Numbered from the stretch's first letter, positions 31,651 through 43,211 are shown. The stretch: DNA of 64,000 bases from Globodera rostochiensis (GCA_018350325.1 JAEVLN010000005.1:3482142-3546141), one strand, 5' to 3'. Translations and numbers: made by a program. The notes: generated by a model not told the origin, from the letters alone.

Positions 31651-31701
31651 ATTCGTAAGATATTCAAAAAACTTAGAAACAGGAGAGGTATTTGAGCTGA
31701 A

Positions 31702-31872
31702 ATGGGAAGATTTATGGGACTTTTTAATCCATTTCGAGAATGGAAAAACATTCCAATCACCATTGGAACATTTTTTCTCGGAATTGTAGTTTTGGGGAGG
31801 ATGACACATGCGTCAGTAATGGGGGCGGGAGCGATGCTACTGATGAGTAGTAGCATAATTAATGATTCATAA
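31702..31872 (+). CDS. Small membrane protein candidate, 56 aa
   Basis: ATG-initiated frame MGRFMGLFNPFREWKNIPIT, then a hydrophobic segment IGTFFLGIVVLG and a second weaker one (VMGAGAMLLMSSSII), stop TAA. It has an amphipathic front and one or two membrane spans. It is too short to assign and has no splice sites or homologue that I recognise. Confidence 0.3.
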   Translation: MGRFMGLFNPFREWKNIPITIGTFFLGIVVLGRMTHASVMGAGAMLLMSSSIINDS

Positions 31873-32039
31873 AAATGTGCAACAAAAAAAGGCTGATCAA
31901 TTTGGCCTCTGAAATATTGAATGGGCCTAAAAGAGGTCGGCACTCCTATGCAATTCGGTTCGAACCATCACATTTTGGAAAGAGCGATCAACAACACACT
32001 TAAGAGGGGAGCGACTCTACACAGTACAAACTGGACAAC

Positions 32040-32175
32040 AGTGTTTTCCTGTTCCAACAATTTTGGATCTGTTCCTGTTCTGTTCTCAAATTTGAGAACA
32101 GCCTATCTGTTCTGTTACTATTCTGTTCCGACCTCGAGAACAGAACAGAAACAGAACAGAGTAAACTGTTCTTAG
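32040..32175. repeat. CTGTTCTGTTC echo island
   Basis: Repeated direct and inverted words of CTGTTC and GAACAG make this strongly self-complementary, for example TTCTCAAATTTGAGAACAG. It has the same anatomy as the hAT-like subterminal islands but I cannot define its ends. Confidence 0.6.
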
Positions 32176-32263
32176 ACTGTTCCAAATTAAAAATTTTCCG
32201 AGTGAAATTCAGTCTGAAATTTTAATCGATGATTCATTGAACAAAGTGTTCATCACTTGCTAG

Positions 32264-33289
32264 TTGGTTGCACGGGACCGGGACTTTTGGGAAAAACCGG
32301 GACCGGGATTTCCCGGGACCAGAAAAACCGGGACCGGGACTTCCCGGGACCAGAAAAACCGGGACCGGGACTTCCCGGGACCAGAAAAACCGGGACCGGG
32401 ACCAAGATTTTTAACCGGGACCGGGACTAACCGGGACCGGGACCGGGACTAACCGGGACTTTTCAAGGGAAAATTTTTTTTGTAATGTTCAATGGTAAAA
32501 CAAAAAAATTTTTGTTATTCAAAATATCTTACTCTGTCTTTAACTTCAATTTTATCATCATAATTTTTTTGAGATTCAGCTTTACTTTTTAGGGGGAGGT
32601 GGGGATGAGGGTCGGCGGTCCCAATAGGCGCCGCCTTTGAAATTTGACTCAATTTTTGTTAATGAAATTTCATCAAAATTTTAGCAAAATTAAGCATTTT
32701 GCTTCGGAATTAAACTGGTTACGTAAGAGTAGAGGATGTCCGGCGTCGCCGACAGGCGCCGCCGGGGAAATTTTTCGAACATTTTAATGATATTTGTTAA
32801 GAAAATTGAAGCAAAAATTCAGTAAGATGTGGTGAATTTTATTTCAAAAATTCTTGTTTTGCTCCCATTTTAATTAAAAAATATTTAAAAACTATTAAAA
32901 TATTTTTTTTATTGATGGAAGATTATGTGTGTATAGGAAAATGATTGAGGGGAAGTGTATGTGAGCAGAGGAAAAACGATAAACAAGTTTGCAGTCAAGC
33001 GGGTTCGAACCCAACACTCACCATAAGAATTACCGAGATGACAAACCATTAGGCCATCGACCCACTTGGGGCACATAAGTAAAAATGGTTGAAATTTTCG
33101 GTCGATGATGTCATCATTAGGGGTGTAAATTTAGTCCCGGTTGGTCCCGGTCCCGGCGGGACCAAAAAACCGGGACCGGGACTTTCAGATTTTAAAAAGT
33201 CCCGTCCCGACCGGGACCGGGACCTGAAAAAACCGGGAAATCCCGTCCCGTCCCGGTCCCGGTCCCGGAACCGGTCCCGTGCCACCCTA
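32264..33289. mobile_element. Complete hAT-like composite element, 1026 bp
   Basis: An exact 8-bp target duplication CTTGCTAG flanks it (32256-32263 and 33290-33297). The ends GGTTGCACGGGACCGG and CCGGTCCCGTGCCACC are inverted. Subterminal zones (32264-32460 and 33125-33285) consist of CCGGGACC/GGTCCCGG words. Inside are two GC hairpins (near 32615 and 32738) and a minus-strand tRNA-like segment (about 33065-33000; A box TGGCCTAATGG, B box GGGTTCGAACCCG). No transposase is encoded, so it is non-autonomous. Confidence 0.85.
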
Positions 33290-33375
33290 CTTGCTAGTGA
33301 TGCTCGTGACCTAACCTCTCGAGAATTTGCTCCACAAAAATCCTAGACTTTAACCAAAATTTTTTAATTTAGGTT

Positions 33376-33492
33376 CAAAATAGGTTTGCTCCAGACCCCT
33401 TGGGGGTGGGAAAATGGTATAGGTATCAGGGAAGGTCGGGGTTGGTCATGTCGAGGGTCAGGGACGACCCAATTTTGAGAATGGGGAGCAAC
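33376..33492. mobile_element. Small inverted-repeat island (GCTCC ends)
   Basis: Ends GGTTTGCTCCAGACCCC and GGGGAGCAACC are inverted; the inside repeats GGTCGGGG, GGGTC and GACCC words. No target duplication is apparent. A GC hairpin repeat follows at 33550-33575. Confidence 0.5.
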
Positions 33493-33832
33493 CTTAGTAA
33501 AAAATTAAATAATTTTTTGAGATTTATGCTTGCTTCTGGAGGGAGGTGGATGCGGTGCCGATAAGCGCCGCCGAGAAAATTTTGAATTTTTGACTCTATT
33601 TGTTAAGAAACGTGCAACCATTTTTGAAGCTTTTAAGAAATGGGAGGGGCCCGGGTTGAAGATTTTGAGAGTTTTTTAAATAATTTGTCTTGGGTTTTAA
33701 AAGTTAGAAAACAAAAAGCCCCCCACCCCTTATGATTTTTTCTCAATTTAAAGAAAAAATAAATAATATCTATGCCTTCAAACACTGCTGGACAACAATC
33801 ATCAGTCAGAGCAACACATCGGGAACAAACTC

Positions 33833-34440
33833 GTGGTGGTAGCGGCTCGTCCCTTTTGGGGAGTGAGAACCAGCGATGTCGCACCGACGATTTGCTCTGC
33901 AAGTCTTGAGACTCCGACGAACTCCGGGGAGCTTTTTGGGCCTGATGGTGATGACGGGAGACCGGTTTATCCTTTGGGGGGACTTGAGTTCAGTCATTTT
34001 CGGGATGAGTACGACGAGTTTGGAGAGTTTCAGAAATGGGTAGAGAATTGGAGAGTCAGTTTGATTGATGTTTGCGAACATGTCGCACGCCATGGACCAA
34101 CCTCGGGTAAAAGCCGGCGATATAAGCTCTGACGAAGAATTCAACTCCGAAATGCAACAATGGGAACACGAATTGGGTGGGGAGTCGGTAACCGGTGCCA
34201 CGGCAAACAGGAAAGGGGTCGAATCGGAAAAGCTCAAGAGCACGCAGAGCAACAACAGATGCGTCGCGACAAAACTTAAGGATCGAAACCGTACCCCACG
34301 CAACAACGGGTTACAGGTTCACAAAGCAGCTCTGAATAATGGAGCAGTCCAGTTTCACATGGACGTAAACAGCTGGGCAGAAGTCCATAAATGCATAACT
34401 CCCCTCCCCCCTCACACCATCCTTTTTCCAGGTCCTTAGG
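33833..34440 (+). pseudogene. Unrecognised gene fragment in two frames
   Basis: One frame (33833-34132) has an acidic and aromatic stretch, LEFSHFRDEYDEFGEFQKWV. A second, one frame on (34065-34439), continues MDQPRVKAGDISSDEEFNSE and includes the ANRKGVESEKLKST module shared with 28.55 kb, then AEVHKCI and a stop. The two read like one gene with a frameshift near 34.07-34.1 kb. No domain recognised. A following piece at 34441-34570 (YADGSGHPLGAKACGGGG) may be a further exon. Confidence 0.35.
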
Positions 34441-34583
34441 GTATGCGGACGGCAGTGGTCATCCTCTTGGAGCAAAGGCTTGTGGAGGCGGGGGTGGGAA
34501 CACACAGTTTGAAATCTATCGATACAATTATTGTAAGGGTTTCCGGTCGGCATTTCCAATTCCATTCACACACGAACTTTGGC

Positions 34584-35601
34584 TTATAACTTTGGATGTA
34601 ATTGCTTTCGTTTAAATTGCTTTTTCCATTTATACAAAGTGACTGTTCCAATTTTCAACATTTTGGCAATGTCCTCATCTCTAATTTTAGGATTTTGGTT
34701 CTTAATTTCATAATAACTTTTTATCAATTCCTTTTGTTCGCTGTGGTGATGTTTATGTTTTGATGCTGCAAAAGAATTTTTAATTTTTTTAAAATAACAA
34801 TTTGGGCTCGAAATACTCACCGGTTTGGCCAAGTTTTCGTTTCCACCTGGAAATTGTTCTATCAGTTATGCCCAACTCTTTTGCGACAGTTTCATCAATT
34901 TTGTGACGATAAGAGTTTTTGAATCCGGCCCGCTCTAACTCGGCTTTCTTCTGATCAAATTTCTCTATCAAATTTTTTCTCTCATTTTCTGGTTTTCTTT
35001 GAGTTAAGCCAAATTCTTTTTTCCATTTATATATTTTTTTGCGATTAATTTTTAAATGTTTAGCAATTCTATTGTCAATTTGATTCCATTCTTTTACCGA
35101 ATATTTCCCTTTTTGCCTAAATTCGTCTTTCATTGCGTGGAATTTGTCAACAATTTTACGTTTTCGCTCATCTTCAGCAATATTTTCGTGTGAAGTAATT
35201 TCTATAATTATTTCGTTCTGTTCTTCGCCATTTTTGGCATTATGAGAGTGATCAGACTCTGTGAGAGGATGATTCTGATCACTTGAATTGGGTTCAATTT
35301 GTCCAAGCTGATCTGTTGAATTGGGTTCAATTTGTTCAAGCTGATCTGTTGAATTGGGTTCAATTTGTCCAATTTGGGTGTTTTGCCGGTCGATTTCGTG
35401 ATGGAAATTGTGATCAAGCGTTAATTTATGCCATTCTTCAGCTTTTTCATTGTTCCACCAGCCTTCTCCGAATATTTCATCAATTATTTTGTCTGGTTTT
35501 TCATCCAATTTTAGTTTTACGGATTCGGCTTTGTCAAGTATATTTGTTGCAAAAAATAAGACCAACATTAAAATCCAAAACATATTTAACAAAATATTCA
35601 C
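34584..35601 (-). CDS. Secreted triple-HTH protein with cropped C-terminus
   Basis: Exon 1 is 35601-34821 and exon 2 is 34765-34584, with a 55-nt phase-1 intron; 320 aa. The start is altered: MNILLNMFWILMLVLFFATN, six residues longer than usual. The amino terminus is a hybrid (VKLKLDEKPDKIIDEIFGEGWW) with HHEIDRQNTQ, three QIEPNS(T/S)DQ repeats and a long acidic linker (EITSHENIAEDERKR). Modules 1 to 3 are intact, but exon 2 stops at KRKQLHPKL because it runs into the unrelated sequence of 34.44-34.58 kb. The usual NSVDG…ENAAAN tail is lost. Confidence 0.75.
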
Positions 35602-35956
35602 AAAATGAAATAAAATAAAAAAATGATGAGTTTTTTAGCCTAAATAAATTGGAGTCACTCGGAAAATCAATTGGGCCATCATTTTCCAATTTCTGCCAAC
35701 CCTAAAATTATTAATCACAATTGGAGGAAATGGTGACAATTTCCGGTCGCTTCTATTAGAGACCGGATGATCAGAGAAGTTGTAAGGGATACATCCAATT
35801 TACCGAGACTCTTTTCCTAGTGCCAACAATTTTGCAGCAAGCTGTGAAAGTAAGCGGGTAAACGGTTTTCCCTAGTTATATTTTAAGCTCCACTAACAAT
35901 TTTACACTAAAACATTAGCATCAAAATGAAGAAAAATCTCGAAATATGGTTATAAA

Positions 35957-36075
35957 ATATGGATGAAAAATTGAAAAATATGGAGCAAATATGGGCAAAA
36001 TTGCAAAATATGGAGCAAATATGGGCAAAATTGCAAAATATGGAGCAAATATGGGCAAAATTGCAAAATATGGAT
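35957..36075 (+). repeat. 30-bp tandem repeat ATGGAGCAAATATGGGCAAA
   Basis: Three and a half units keep an open frame for MEQIWAKLQN repeated. The frame continues to 36240, but the surrounding sequence resembles an AAAATATG echo island (compare 56.7-57.0 kb, including AAATTAAAGGCATTTCAGA). I therefore read it as a repeat, not a gene. Confidence 0.7.
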
Positions 36076-36524
36076 AAAAATTTTTTCAAATATTGCAAAA
36101 AATGGGCAAGATTTCCTAATAGAAGTAATAAAAATTTTATATGCAAATTAAAGGCATTTCAGAGAAAATTTTTGAAAAATTGCGAAATATGGAAAAAAAT
36201 GGATTATAAAATGGGCTCTAAAAGCTCCAACCGAAGCTAGAAACACTTTTTATGGCATAGTACGCTGTTCCGATGGATTTCCATAGAAATCGCGGCATTG
36301 GTAATATCATTTTTAAATTTAGAAAAGTAAAAATTGCATTTAAAAAATTTAATCGACAATTTGTTTGGTCACCTGAATCAGTCCATTTTGGTGCGTCGAA
36401 AAAGAGAAATTATTAAATTAAAAATAAATGGATTTTCCCTCGGGGCGTAGAAACTCCGGTAAATAAGTTACGACAAAGAATTTAAGCACTGAGCAGCGAT
36501 ACGAGCAATGGCTGGAATCCTTCC

Positions 36525-36655
36525 AAATTTATTCGGGAAAAATAACCTCTGAATTTAGGGGCATTTATATGAAATTCCAATTAATTTAGAAATTTAAACG
36601 GAAATTCTAATTATCTCACCCCAATCAACAATATTCCTGACATCTCTATTGTGAT
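36525..36655 (-). repeat. Solo family promoter fragment
   Basis: Reverse-strand leader (AAATAACCTCTGAATTTAGG), TATA-like TTTATATGAAATTCC and the border phrase ATTCCTGACATCTCT are present without the conserved middle block. The gene body next to it is missing. Confidence 0.6.
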
Positions 36656-37029
36656 AGCAGTGTTTTGTGGTCGGGGCGCTTCCGTGTGCCAGGGCCATCG
36701 ACATCAAAAAAATGTATGTCCTCATCTCTAATTTAAAGATTTTGGTCCAACCTCTTGAAGAACATTGGATTTGAATCAATCAATAACTTTAAAAATTGAA
36801 CAGAAAGAAAATGTGAAAAAAAGAAATGATGGACGTCGTATAAATGCTGATCAAAGTTTTAATGAGAACTTTGAAATTAATGATGGAATGATTTTGGACT
36901 GGTAGACAAACATCGCGGAACACGTTGGTCACAGATCATGGATAGGTAAAACGATGCCCGTAACAGAAAATGCCATAAAGATAAATGCCAAAAGGGAAAA
37001 GTTCAAAGAGAGAAAAATGCCAACAGGGG

Positions 37030-37690
37030 GCAAATTTGGGGTTCTTTCAAACATTTACCATTCAAATATTTCCCGAATTCGAGTTGCCAATTTCCTGACT
37101 GACCATTTTCGCCGGCATTCTCTTCCCACAGAATGTCCATCGACAGATTTGGGTGCAATTGCTGTTGTATAAATTGCTTTTTCCAATTATACAATGGGCA
37201 TCTTCCAATTATTAACTTTTTTTTGGCAATGTTCGCGTCACTAATTTTAAGGTTTTTGTCCATTTTATAATAACGTTTCATCATTTCCTTCTGTTCACTT
37301 TGGTAGTGTTTATTTGATTCTGTAAAAGAATTTTTAATTAATATAAATAAATGAATAAATTAATAAAAGTATTACTCACTGGTTTGGCCAAGTTCACTTT
37401 TCCAAGCGTAAATTGTTTTAAAACTGAGACCCAATTCTTTTGCGACAGTTTCATTTATTTGACTGGGATAAGAGTTTTTGGTTCCGGCACGCTTTAACTC
37501 GGCTTTTCTCTGATCAAATTGCTCTATCAAATTTTTTCGATCATTTTTTCTTTTTTTGACTTAGGCCAAATTTTTTTTTCCATTTATATATTTTTGTGCG
37601 ATTGACTTTTAAATGTTTAGCAATTTTTTCCTCAATTTGCATTACATTTTTTGATTGGACTAATTCACTGAATATTTTTAAAAACTTTAT
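37030..37690 (-). pseudogene. Secreted-HTH family copy, 5' truncated
   Basis: Exon 2 (about 37320-37040) and module 2 plus most of module 1 (37690-37378) are present. Frameshifts occur in both (for example a lost base after RSKNDRK and extra residues around AKKKLIIGRCPLYNWKK). Everything upstream of module 1, including signal peptide and repeats, is gone; the break is at about 37690. Confidence 0.75.
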
Positions 37691-37974
37691 TCGAAGTTGG
37701 GTATCTTAAATACCTTACAAATTAGTGTCATAAATGCAGAAAACCAATTTTCTTAACAAATATCGTTAAAATCTTTTGAAAATTTTCCCGGCCGACCCCT
37801 GCCATTCCTAAAAAGCTTCAAAAAAGTGTCCTTACATGGTTGCAAATCCCTTAACAAATTGAGTCAAAAATTCAAAATTTTCAAAACCCTTTTTCATTGA
37901 AGTGAAATAATTTATCAGTTGTTGAGTAACCAATGGGGTTTTAAGGTTGAGAAATATAAGCCACCCCATTCAAT

Positions 37975-38825
37975 ACGCAACTCCGATGGCGAGGCTCACG
38001 AACGCGCCGCATCGTTATTCTTGGCTTGCCGGACCAACAATCGACAGTGCCATCTGAACGCGCTCAAGGGGATCACAAACTGGTGACCGATGTCCTCGAC
38101 CGGCGGGGTCGAGAATTCCCGGTTTCAATTTACCGAATGGGGAGGCCACCCAACCCAGCCAGCAAGGGTCCGTTCTGATTCAATTCTAATCGCTCAATTG
38201 ACAAAACCTTTTTTCATTGAATTTTGTTAACTGCTCAAGCATCATTTGTAGATCCATCGCCAATAAAAGGTAAATCCACACAAATTTCTGCCATCGTTCA
38301 ATCATCAAAATGAGGGGTGGCGGAGTAGCCCTCCTGCTGGTCGATGCCCGTATATCGCTCCGTTTCATTTTCGCTCTATCTTCCAAAGGGTTCGAAGTTG
38401 ATCTTCTAGGCACTAAGTACTGCTCATATTAGATTTGTTGCCGTCTACTTTTCACCTTCCAGCACTAAGGTAGAAAAAACTCAACTCTTTAAAACCATCC
38501 AAAGCTCACCTCACCCCCACCATGGTTATCACCGAAGACTTCAACTGCTCACTCAACTAGTCTGACGTAAATTTCAAGGCTCACCCCATTATGGACCTAT
38601 CAGCTGTGCTTGGATTTTTCAACATGTAACCGTTCCTACGCGGGGTTCACACATCCTGGATCTCTGTTTAACTAATGCCCAGGAAATCATCACCTCACTT
38701 ACGGTAGATCCAGGAATGTCAACATCTGACCCCCACTCCTTCCATTTTAAATTAAAACATCCCACGCTATCCAAACCCAAACCGATATTCGTCAGGGACA
38801 TGTCTGATTAGCGAGTAGATTGGGG
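37975..38825 (+). mobile_element. Decayed LINE (ORF1 end and endonuclease)
   Basis: At about 38010-38170 a frame reads IVILGLPDQQSTVPSERAQG … SIYRMGRPPNPASKG, a pattern typical of LINE ORF1 proteins. At 38430-38800 frames read VAVYFSPSSTKVEKTQLFKT and later TVPTRGSHILDLCLTNAQEI and DPGMSTSDPHSFHFKLKHPT, the endonuclease 'vPTR.shiLDLvltn' and 'SDH' regions of non-LTR elements. Multiple frameshifts and stops are present; no reverse transcriptase remains. Confidence 0.7.
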
Positions 38826-39440
38826 CTGGGTCCTGCCACCAAACGCAGTGCTGAAGGACCCATTCGCCTGGGAGGGCTGGCGCTCAGACGGAGACTGCTG
38901 GATGCCGGCGTTCGCGCCGTGCGGGGGGGGGAGGAAAAAGAAAAAAATAAGAAATTAAGAAGTGGAAAAGGCGATAATAAGGGCCACGGCCCGGGGAGAG
39001 GGTGACCCGATCGGAGACTCCTGCTCCTTGGGGGGTCCATATAAGATTGGACTAAGCGGGATCAAGACTATTTTGAGAACCAGGGTTGTTTAATCGAATT
39101 TTTCGTTGATGTAGAATAATCGCTAACAAAGGAGGGCCCCAAAGTGTTTGCGGAGTTTCGGGATGAAACTTGGCACACCGATAGATCACCCCCATATTTC
39201 TACCACAGAGTGGCATTCATTTTTGCTGCGGACGCCTGGGGAACAAGTTAAAGGCTCTCAAAGTTTTAAGTTTTCAAAAGTAGACTTTTTCCAAAATTTC
39301 TTGAAAAAGTAAATATTACAATTATTTCTACCTTTTACGGTCATTTGGTAGTGAAATTTTTCTAATGAAAGCCGCGTTAAAGCTATTTCAAGCCCAATGT
39401 TATTAATTTAATTAAATTTTATTATCTTCCAAAGCACCAA
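38826..39440. other. GC-rich stretch then AT-rich, no gene
   Basis: 38826-39050 is GC-rich with a short G run and open frames on both strands; none has a recognised motif. It may belong to the LINE relic. 39060-39440 shows nothing. Confidence 0.35.
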
Positions 39441-39442
39441 AC

Positions 39443-39945
39443 TAGGGTTGTACGGGATCGGTACCGGGACCGGGACGGGATTTCCCGGTTTTTCTGGTCC
39501 CGCCGGGACCGGAACCAACCGGGGAAAGTACACCCCTAATGATGGCATCATCGACCGACAATTTCAACCTTTTTTACTTACCTATGTCTCAAGTATGTCG
39601 ATGGTCTAGTGGTTTCTCTTTTTGGTGAGTCTTATGTTATGGGTTGGGTTCGAACCCGCTTGAGTGCGAGCACTTATTTATTGGTTTTCCCCTCTAATCA
39701 AATAGGCATCCCCTAATTAATAAAATAGTTTTAAATAATATACGAATCTTTTTTAATTAAAAATTGTGCAACAAAAAAAATAGATACAAGAATTTTTGAA
39801 ATAAATTCATCGCGTCTTTGAATTTTTGCTTCAATTTCCTTAACAAAGATTGCTTAATTTTTGTAAAATTTCTCCGGCGCGCCTGTCGGCACCGCCGAAC
39901 ATCCTCCACTCTTACGTAAACCAGTTTATAATTTTTTACGAGCAA
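39443..39945. mobile_element. hAT/tRNA-like composite, one end only
   Basis: It begins TAGGGTTGTACGGGATCGG, runs through CCGGGACC words to TACACCCCTAATGATGGCAT at 39530, then a plus-strand tRNA-like segment (about 39598-39690; ATGGTCTAGTGG and GGGTTCGAACCCG) and a GC hairpin remnant at about 39882. This is the mirror image of the right half of 32264-33289. The second end is missing. Confidence 0.65.
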
Positions 39946-40086
39946 TTGTTAAAAGAGCACAAAATTACAACAAAAAAGCAAATAATGATCGAATCCTGAT
40001 TATTAAACATTTTAGACCAAGATTTATTTTTCAAAAATTTGAATCATTTAATGCCAAATCGGTTTTTTCAAATCATGGATTCTTTA

Positions 40087-41299
40087 TTAACTACTCTCAG
40101 AATTTATATTCACAATTTCTTGAACATTTGCCGCGGCATTCTCTTCCACAGAATGTCCATCGACAGAATTTTGATGCATTTGCTGTCCTTTAAACAGTTT
40201 TTTCCATTTAAGCAAAGTGAATCTGCTGATGTTCAGGCTTTTGGCAATGCCCACCTCTTTAATTTTAGGATTTTTGTCCTTAATTGCATAATATCGTTTC
40301 ATCAATTCCTTTTGTTCGCTGTGGGAGTATTTATGGTTTGGTTCTGTAAAAGTTTAATTAAAATAAATAAATAATAAAATTGGGCTCGAAAAACTCACTG
40401 GTTTGGCCAAGTTCACTTTTCCAAGCGTAAATTGTTTTAAAACAGAGGCCCAACTCTTTCGCGACAATTTCATTTATTTCATTTTGATGAGAGTTTTTGA
40501 TTCCGACACAATTTAACTCGGCTTTTCTCTGATCAAATTTCTCTATTAAATGCTTACGTTCTTCTTGTTCATATGACACCTTTTGACTTAAGCCAAATTC
40601 TTTTTTCCATTTATATATTTTTGAGCGACTGACTTTTAAATGATTAGCAATTTTATCCTCAATTTGATTTCTTTCTTTCCTAGGGAATTTTCCTATTTGC
40701 TTTAATTCGTCTTTTATTGCGTGGAATTTGGTGATAATTTTACGTTTTTCGTTTGAAGTAATTTTTGCTATAATTTTTTTCTGTTCTTTACTATTTTTGG
40801 CATTCTCAGTATGATCAGTCTCTGTGCGAGGAGGATTCTGATCAGTTGAATTGGGTTGAATTTGTACAAAGTGATCAGACTCTGTGAGAGGAGCATTCTG
40901 ATCAGTTGAATTGAGTTCAATTTGTCCAGAGTGATCAGACCCTGTGAGAGGAGCATTCTGATCAGTTGAATTGGGTTCAATTTGTCCAATCTGATCAGTT
41001 GAATTGGGTTCAATCTGTCCAATCTGATCAGTTGAATTGGGTTCAATTTGTCCAAACTGATCAGTTGAATTGGGTTCATTTTGTCCAATTTGGGTGTTCT
41101 GCCGGTCGATTTGGTGATGGATATTTTGTCCAAAGCTTGTTGGCACCGGCGTTTTCAAATCCTCGGCTTCACCTTTGTCCCACCAGCCTTCTCCGAATAT
41201 TTCATCAAAAGTTTTGAGCTCCAATTTTACGGATTCAGCTTCTTCCAGTGAATTCGTTGCAAAAAATGACACCAAAATTAATAGCCAAAACTCTTTCAT
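40087..41299 (-). CDS. Secreted triple-HTH protein with six mixed repeats
   Basis: Exon 1 is 41299-40399 and exon 2 is 40343-40087 (55-nt phase-1 intron); 385 aa, the longest intact copy. MKEFWLLILVSFFATNS signal peptide; type-II segment and NFGQN-like SFGQNIHHQIDRQ. The repeat region is composite: four QNEPNSTDQ/QIEPNSTDQ units, a NAPLTGSDHS spacer, QIELNSTDQ, a second spacer, QIQPNSTDQ and a third spacer TETDHTENAKN. Three modules and the full tail (SVEENAAANVQEIVNINSES) follow. The ATG at 41299 aligns with the family start although the frame is open further upstream. Confidence 0.8.
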
Positions 41300-41359
41300 T
41301 TTAAACGGCAAATTCGATATGGTTAAATCACAAATCTTTACAATATGAACAAATAGCAT

Positions 41360-41620
41360 TGATAAAAAATGATTGAAAGTAATAAATGACAATCCACGAT
41401 TGAAATGGGCATCTTTTAATAATTATCCCACCCTAATCAATATTCTTGACATATCATAAATTTTTTCCATAATTTGAACCGGGACCAAATAAATATTCCT
41501 GACATCTCATAAATGTTTTTCCATAATTTGAACCGGGATCAAATCAATGACATCTCATAAATATTTTCCTAAAATTTTAACCGGGACCAAATCAATATTC
41601 CTGACATCTCGTAAGATGCA
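41360..41620 (-). repeat. Conserved block plus tandem 5' border copies
   Basis: After the conserved block (about 41370-41415) the border phrase TCAATATTCCTGACATCTCA with AACCGGGACCAAAT occurs four times in succession with a period near 60 bp. Other units have it once. Confidence 0.7.
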
Positions 41621-41821
41621 ACATTGAGGGGCAGAGCGATGGAACGGAATGTAAATATAGGAGGAAGAGATATAACGGGGGGGAGGGCGGTTAGAGAACA
41701 TAATTGTCTTGGGGGAAGATGTTAGGCCACTGAAAGTGGCGATCGGAGGGGAGATATTGTCGCCTTCCCTCCCTCCGTCCGTTTTATGTTTTGTGAAAAG
41801 AAAGGGAAAGGACGGAACGGA

Positions 41822-41846
41822 GGGGGGGGGGGGGGGGGGGGGGGGA
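41822..41846. repeat. Poly-G tract of about 25 bases
   Basis: A long G run inside a purine-rich GC segment (41640-42180) that has open frames on both strands but no recognised coding content. Confidence 0.9.
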
Positions 41847-42190
41847 AGCCACAGGGGAACGAGTCGGAAAGGGGGGGCGGCGTTTCATTCGTCGCCGATC
41901 TCTTCCTCAGGGGTTGCGCGGGCTCTGTCCGCGACACCCTTTTCTCAAAATGTTTATCGCCCAGGAAACTACCCACGGCACGGAAAAGGCGATAACAAAT
42001 ATAGGTTGATGGATGGATAGACGAATGGGTAGGTCGACGGATTAACGAGCAGTAAATGGAAAAATGGCGAACGGAGAAGTGAAGTCAACAACAGAAAAAA
42101 ATGGGGCAAAACGAATGAATGGAGACGAACGGAATGGGTGGTCGCAGAAGGCGGAATGAATGACCCAAAGTCTCTCTCCCACACCAGGTA

Positions 42191-43211
42191 TCAAATATTC
42201 CCCGAATTCAGCCCAATTTCATGTACATTTCCATCGACAGAATTTTGATAAAATTGCTGTCGTTTAAATTGTTTCTTCCAATTACACAAAGTTCGTGATC
42301 CAATTTTCAACATTTTTTTGGCAATTTGCTCGTCACTAATTTTAGGATTTTGGTCCTTAATTTTATAATAACTTTTCATCAATTCCTTTTGTTCGCTGTC
42401 GGAGTATATATGGTTTGGGTCTGTTAACGAATTTCGAATTAATTTAAATAATAAAATTAGGCTTGAAATACTCACTGGATTGGCCAAGTTTTCGTTTCCA
42501 ATTGGAAATAGTTCCAAAACTGAGGCCCAATTCTTTTGCGACAGTTTCATTTATTTGACTGGGATAAGAATTTTTGATTCCGGCCCACTTTAACTCGGCT
42601 TTCCTTTGATCAAATTTCTCTACCAAATTTTTTCGATCATTTTTTTTGTTCCCAAAGTTATGCATTCTTCGAGTTAGGTCGAATTCTTTTTTCCATTTAT
42701 ATATTTTTGAGCGATTGACTTTTAAATCTTTAGCAATTTTCTTTTCAATTTGAGTCCATTCTTTATTTGAATATTTACCTTTTTGCTTAAAATCTTTTTT
42801 TATTGCGAGGAATTTGTCGACAATTTTACGTTTTCTCTCATCTTCAGCGTTTGATGTAATTTTTTGCATTATTTTGTTCTGTTCTTTACCATTTTTGGCA
42901 GTATCAGAGTGATCAGACTCTGTCAGAGGAGGATTCTGATCAGTTGAATTGGGTTCAATTTGTCCAAGCTGATCAATTGAATTGTGTTCAATTTGTCCAA
43001 GTTGGGTGTTCTGCCGATCGATTTGGTGAAGGGCATTTTGTTCTAGCGTCAATTTATGCCATTCTTCGTCTTTTTCATTGTCCCACCAGCCTTCTCCGAA
43101 TATTTCATCAAATATTTTGAATGGCGTTTCCTCCAATTGTACGGATTCGGCTTTGTCGAGTGAATTTGTTACGAAGAATGACACCAAAATTAAATTCCAA
43201 AACAAATTCAT
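42191..43211 (-). CDS. Secreted triple-HTH protein, two repeats
   Basis: Exon 1 is 43211-42476 and exon 2 is 42420-42191 (55-nt phase-1 intron); 321 aa. MNLFWNLILVSFFVTNS signal peptide; type-I variant LEETPFKIFDEIFGEGWW; NALHQIDRQNTQ; two repeats (QIEHNSIDQ, QIEPNSTDQ). Between modules 1 and 2 is an insertion (RRMHNFGNKKND) not seen elsewhere. Module 3 has an extra lysine (IAKKMLKIGSRTL), as in the 10.2 kb copy. The tail is shortened: after NSVDG it continues NVHEIGLNSGNI, having lost HSVEENAAA. Confidence 0.8.

Noticed and set aside
35959..36240. Coiled-coil gene MEQIWAKLQN
   Set aside because: The frame is a 30-bp tandem repeat within an AAAATATG echo zone shared with an MRPL47 intron; no start context or splice sites.
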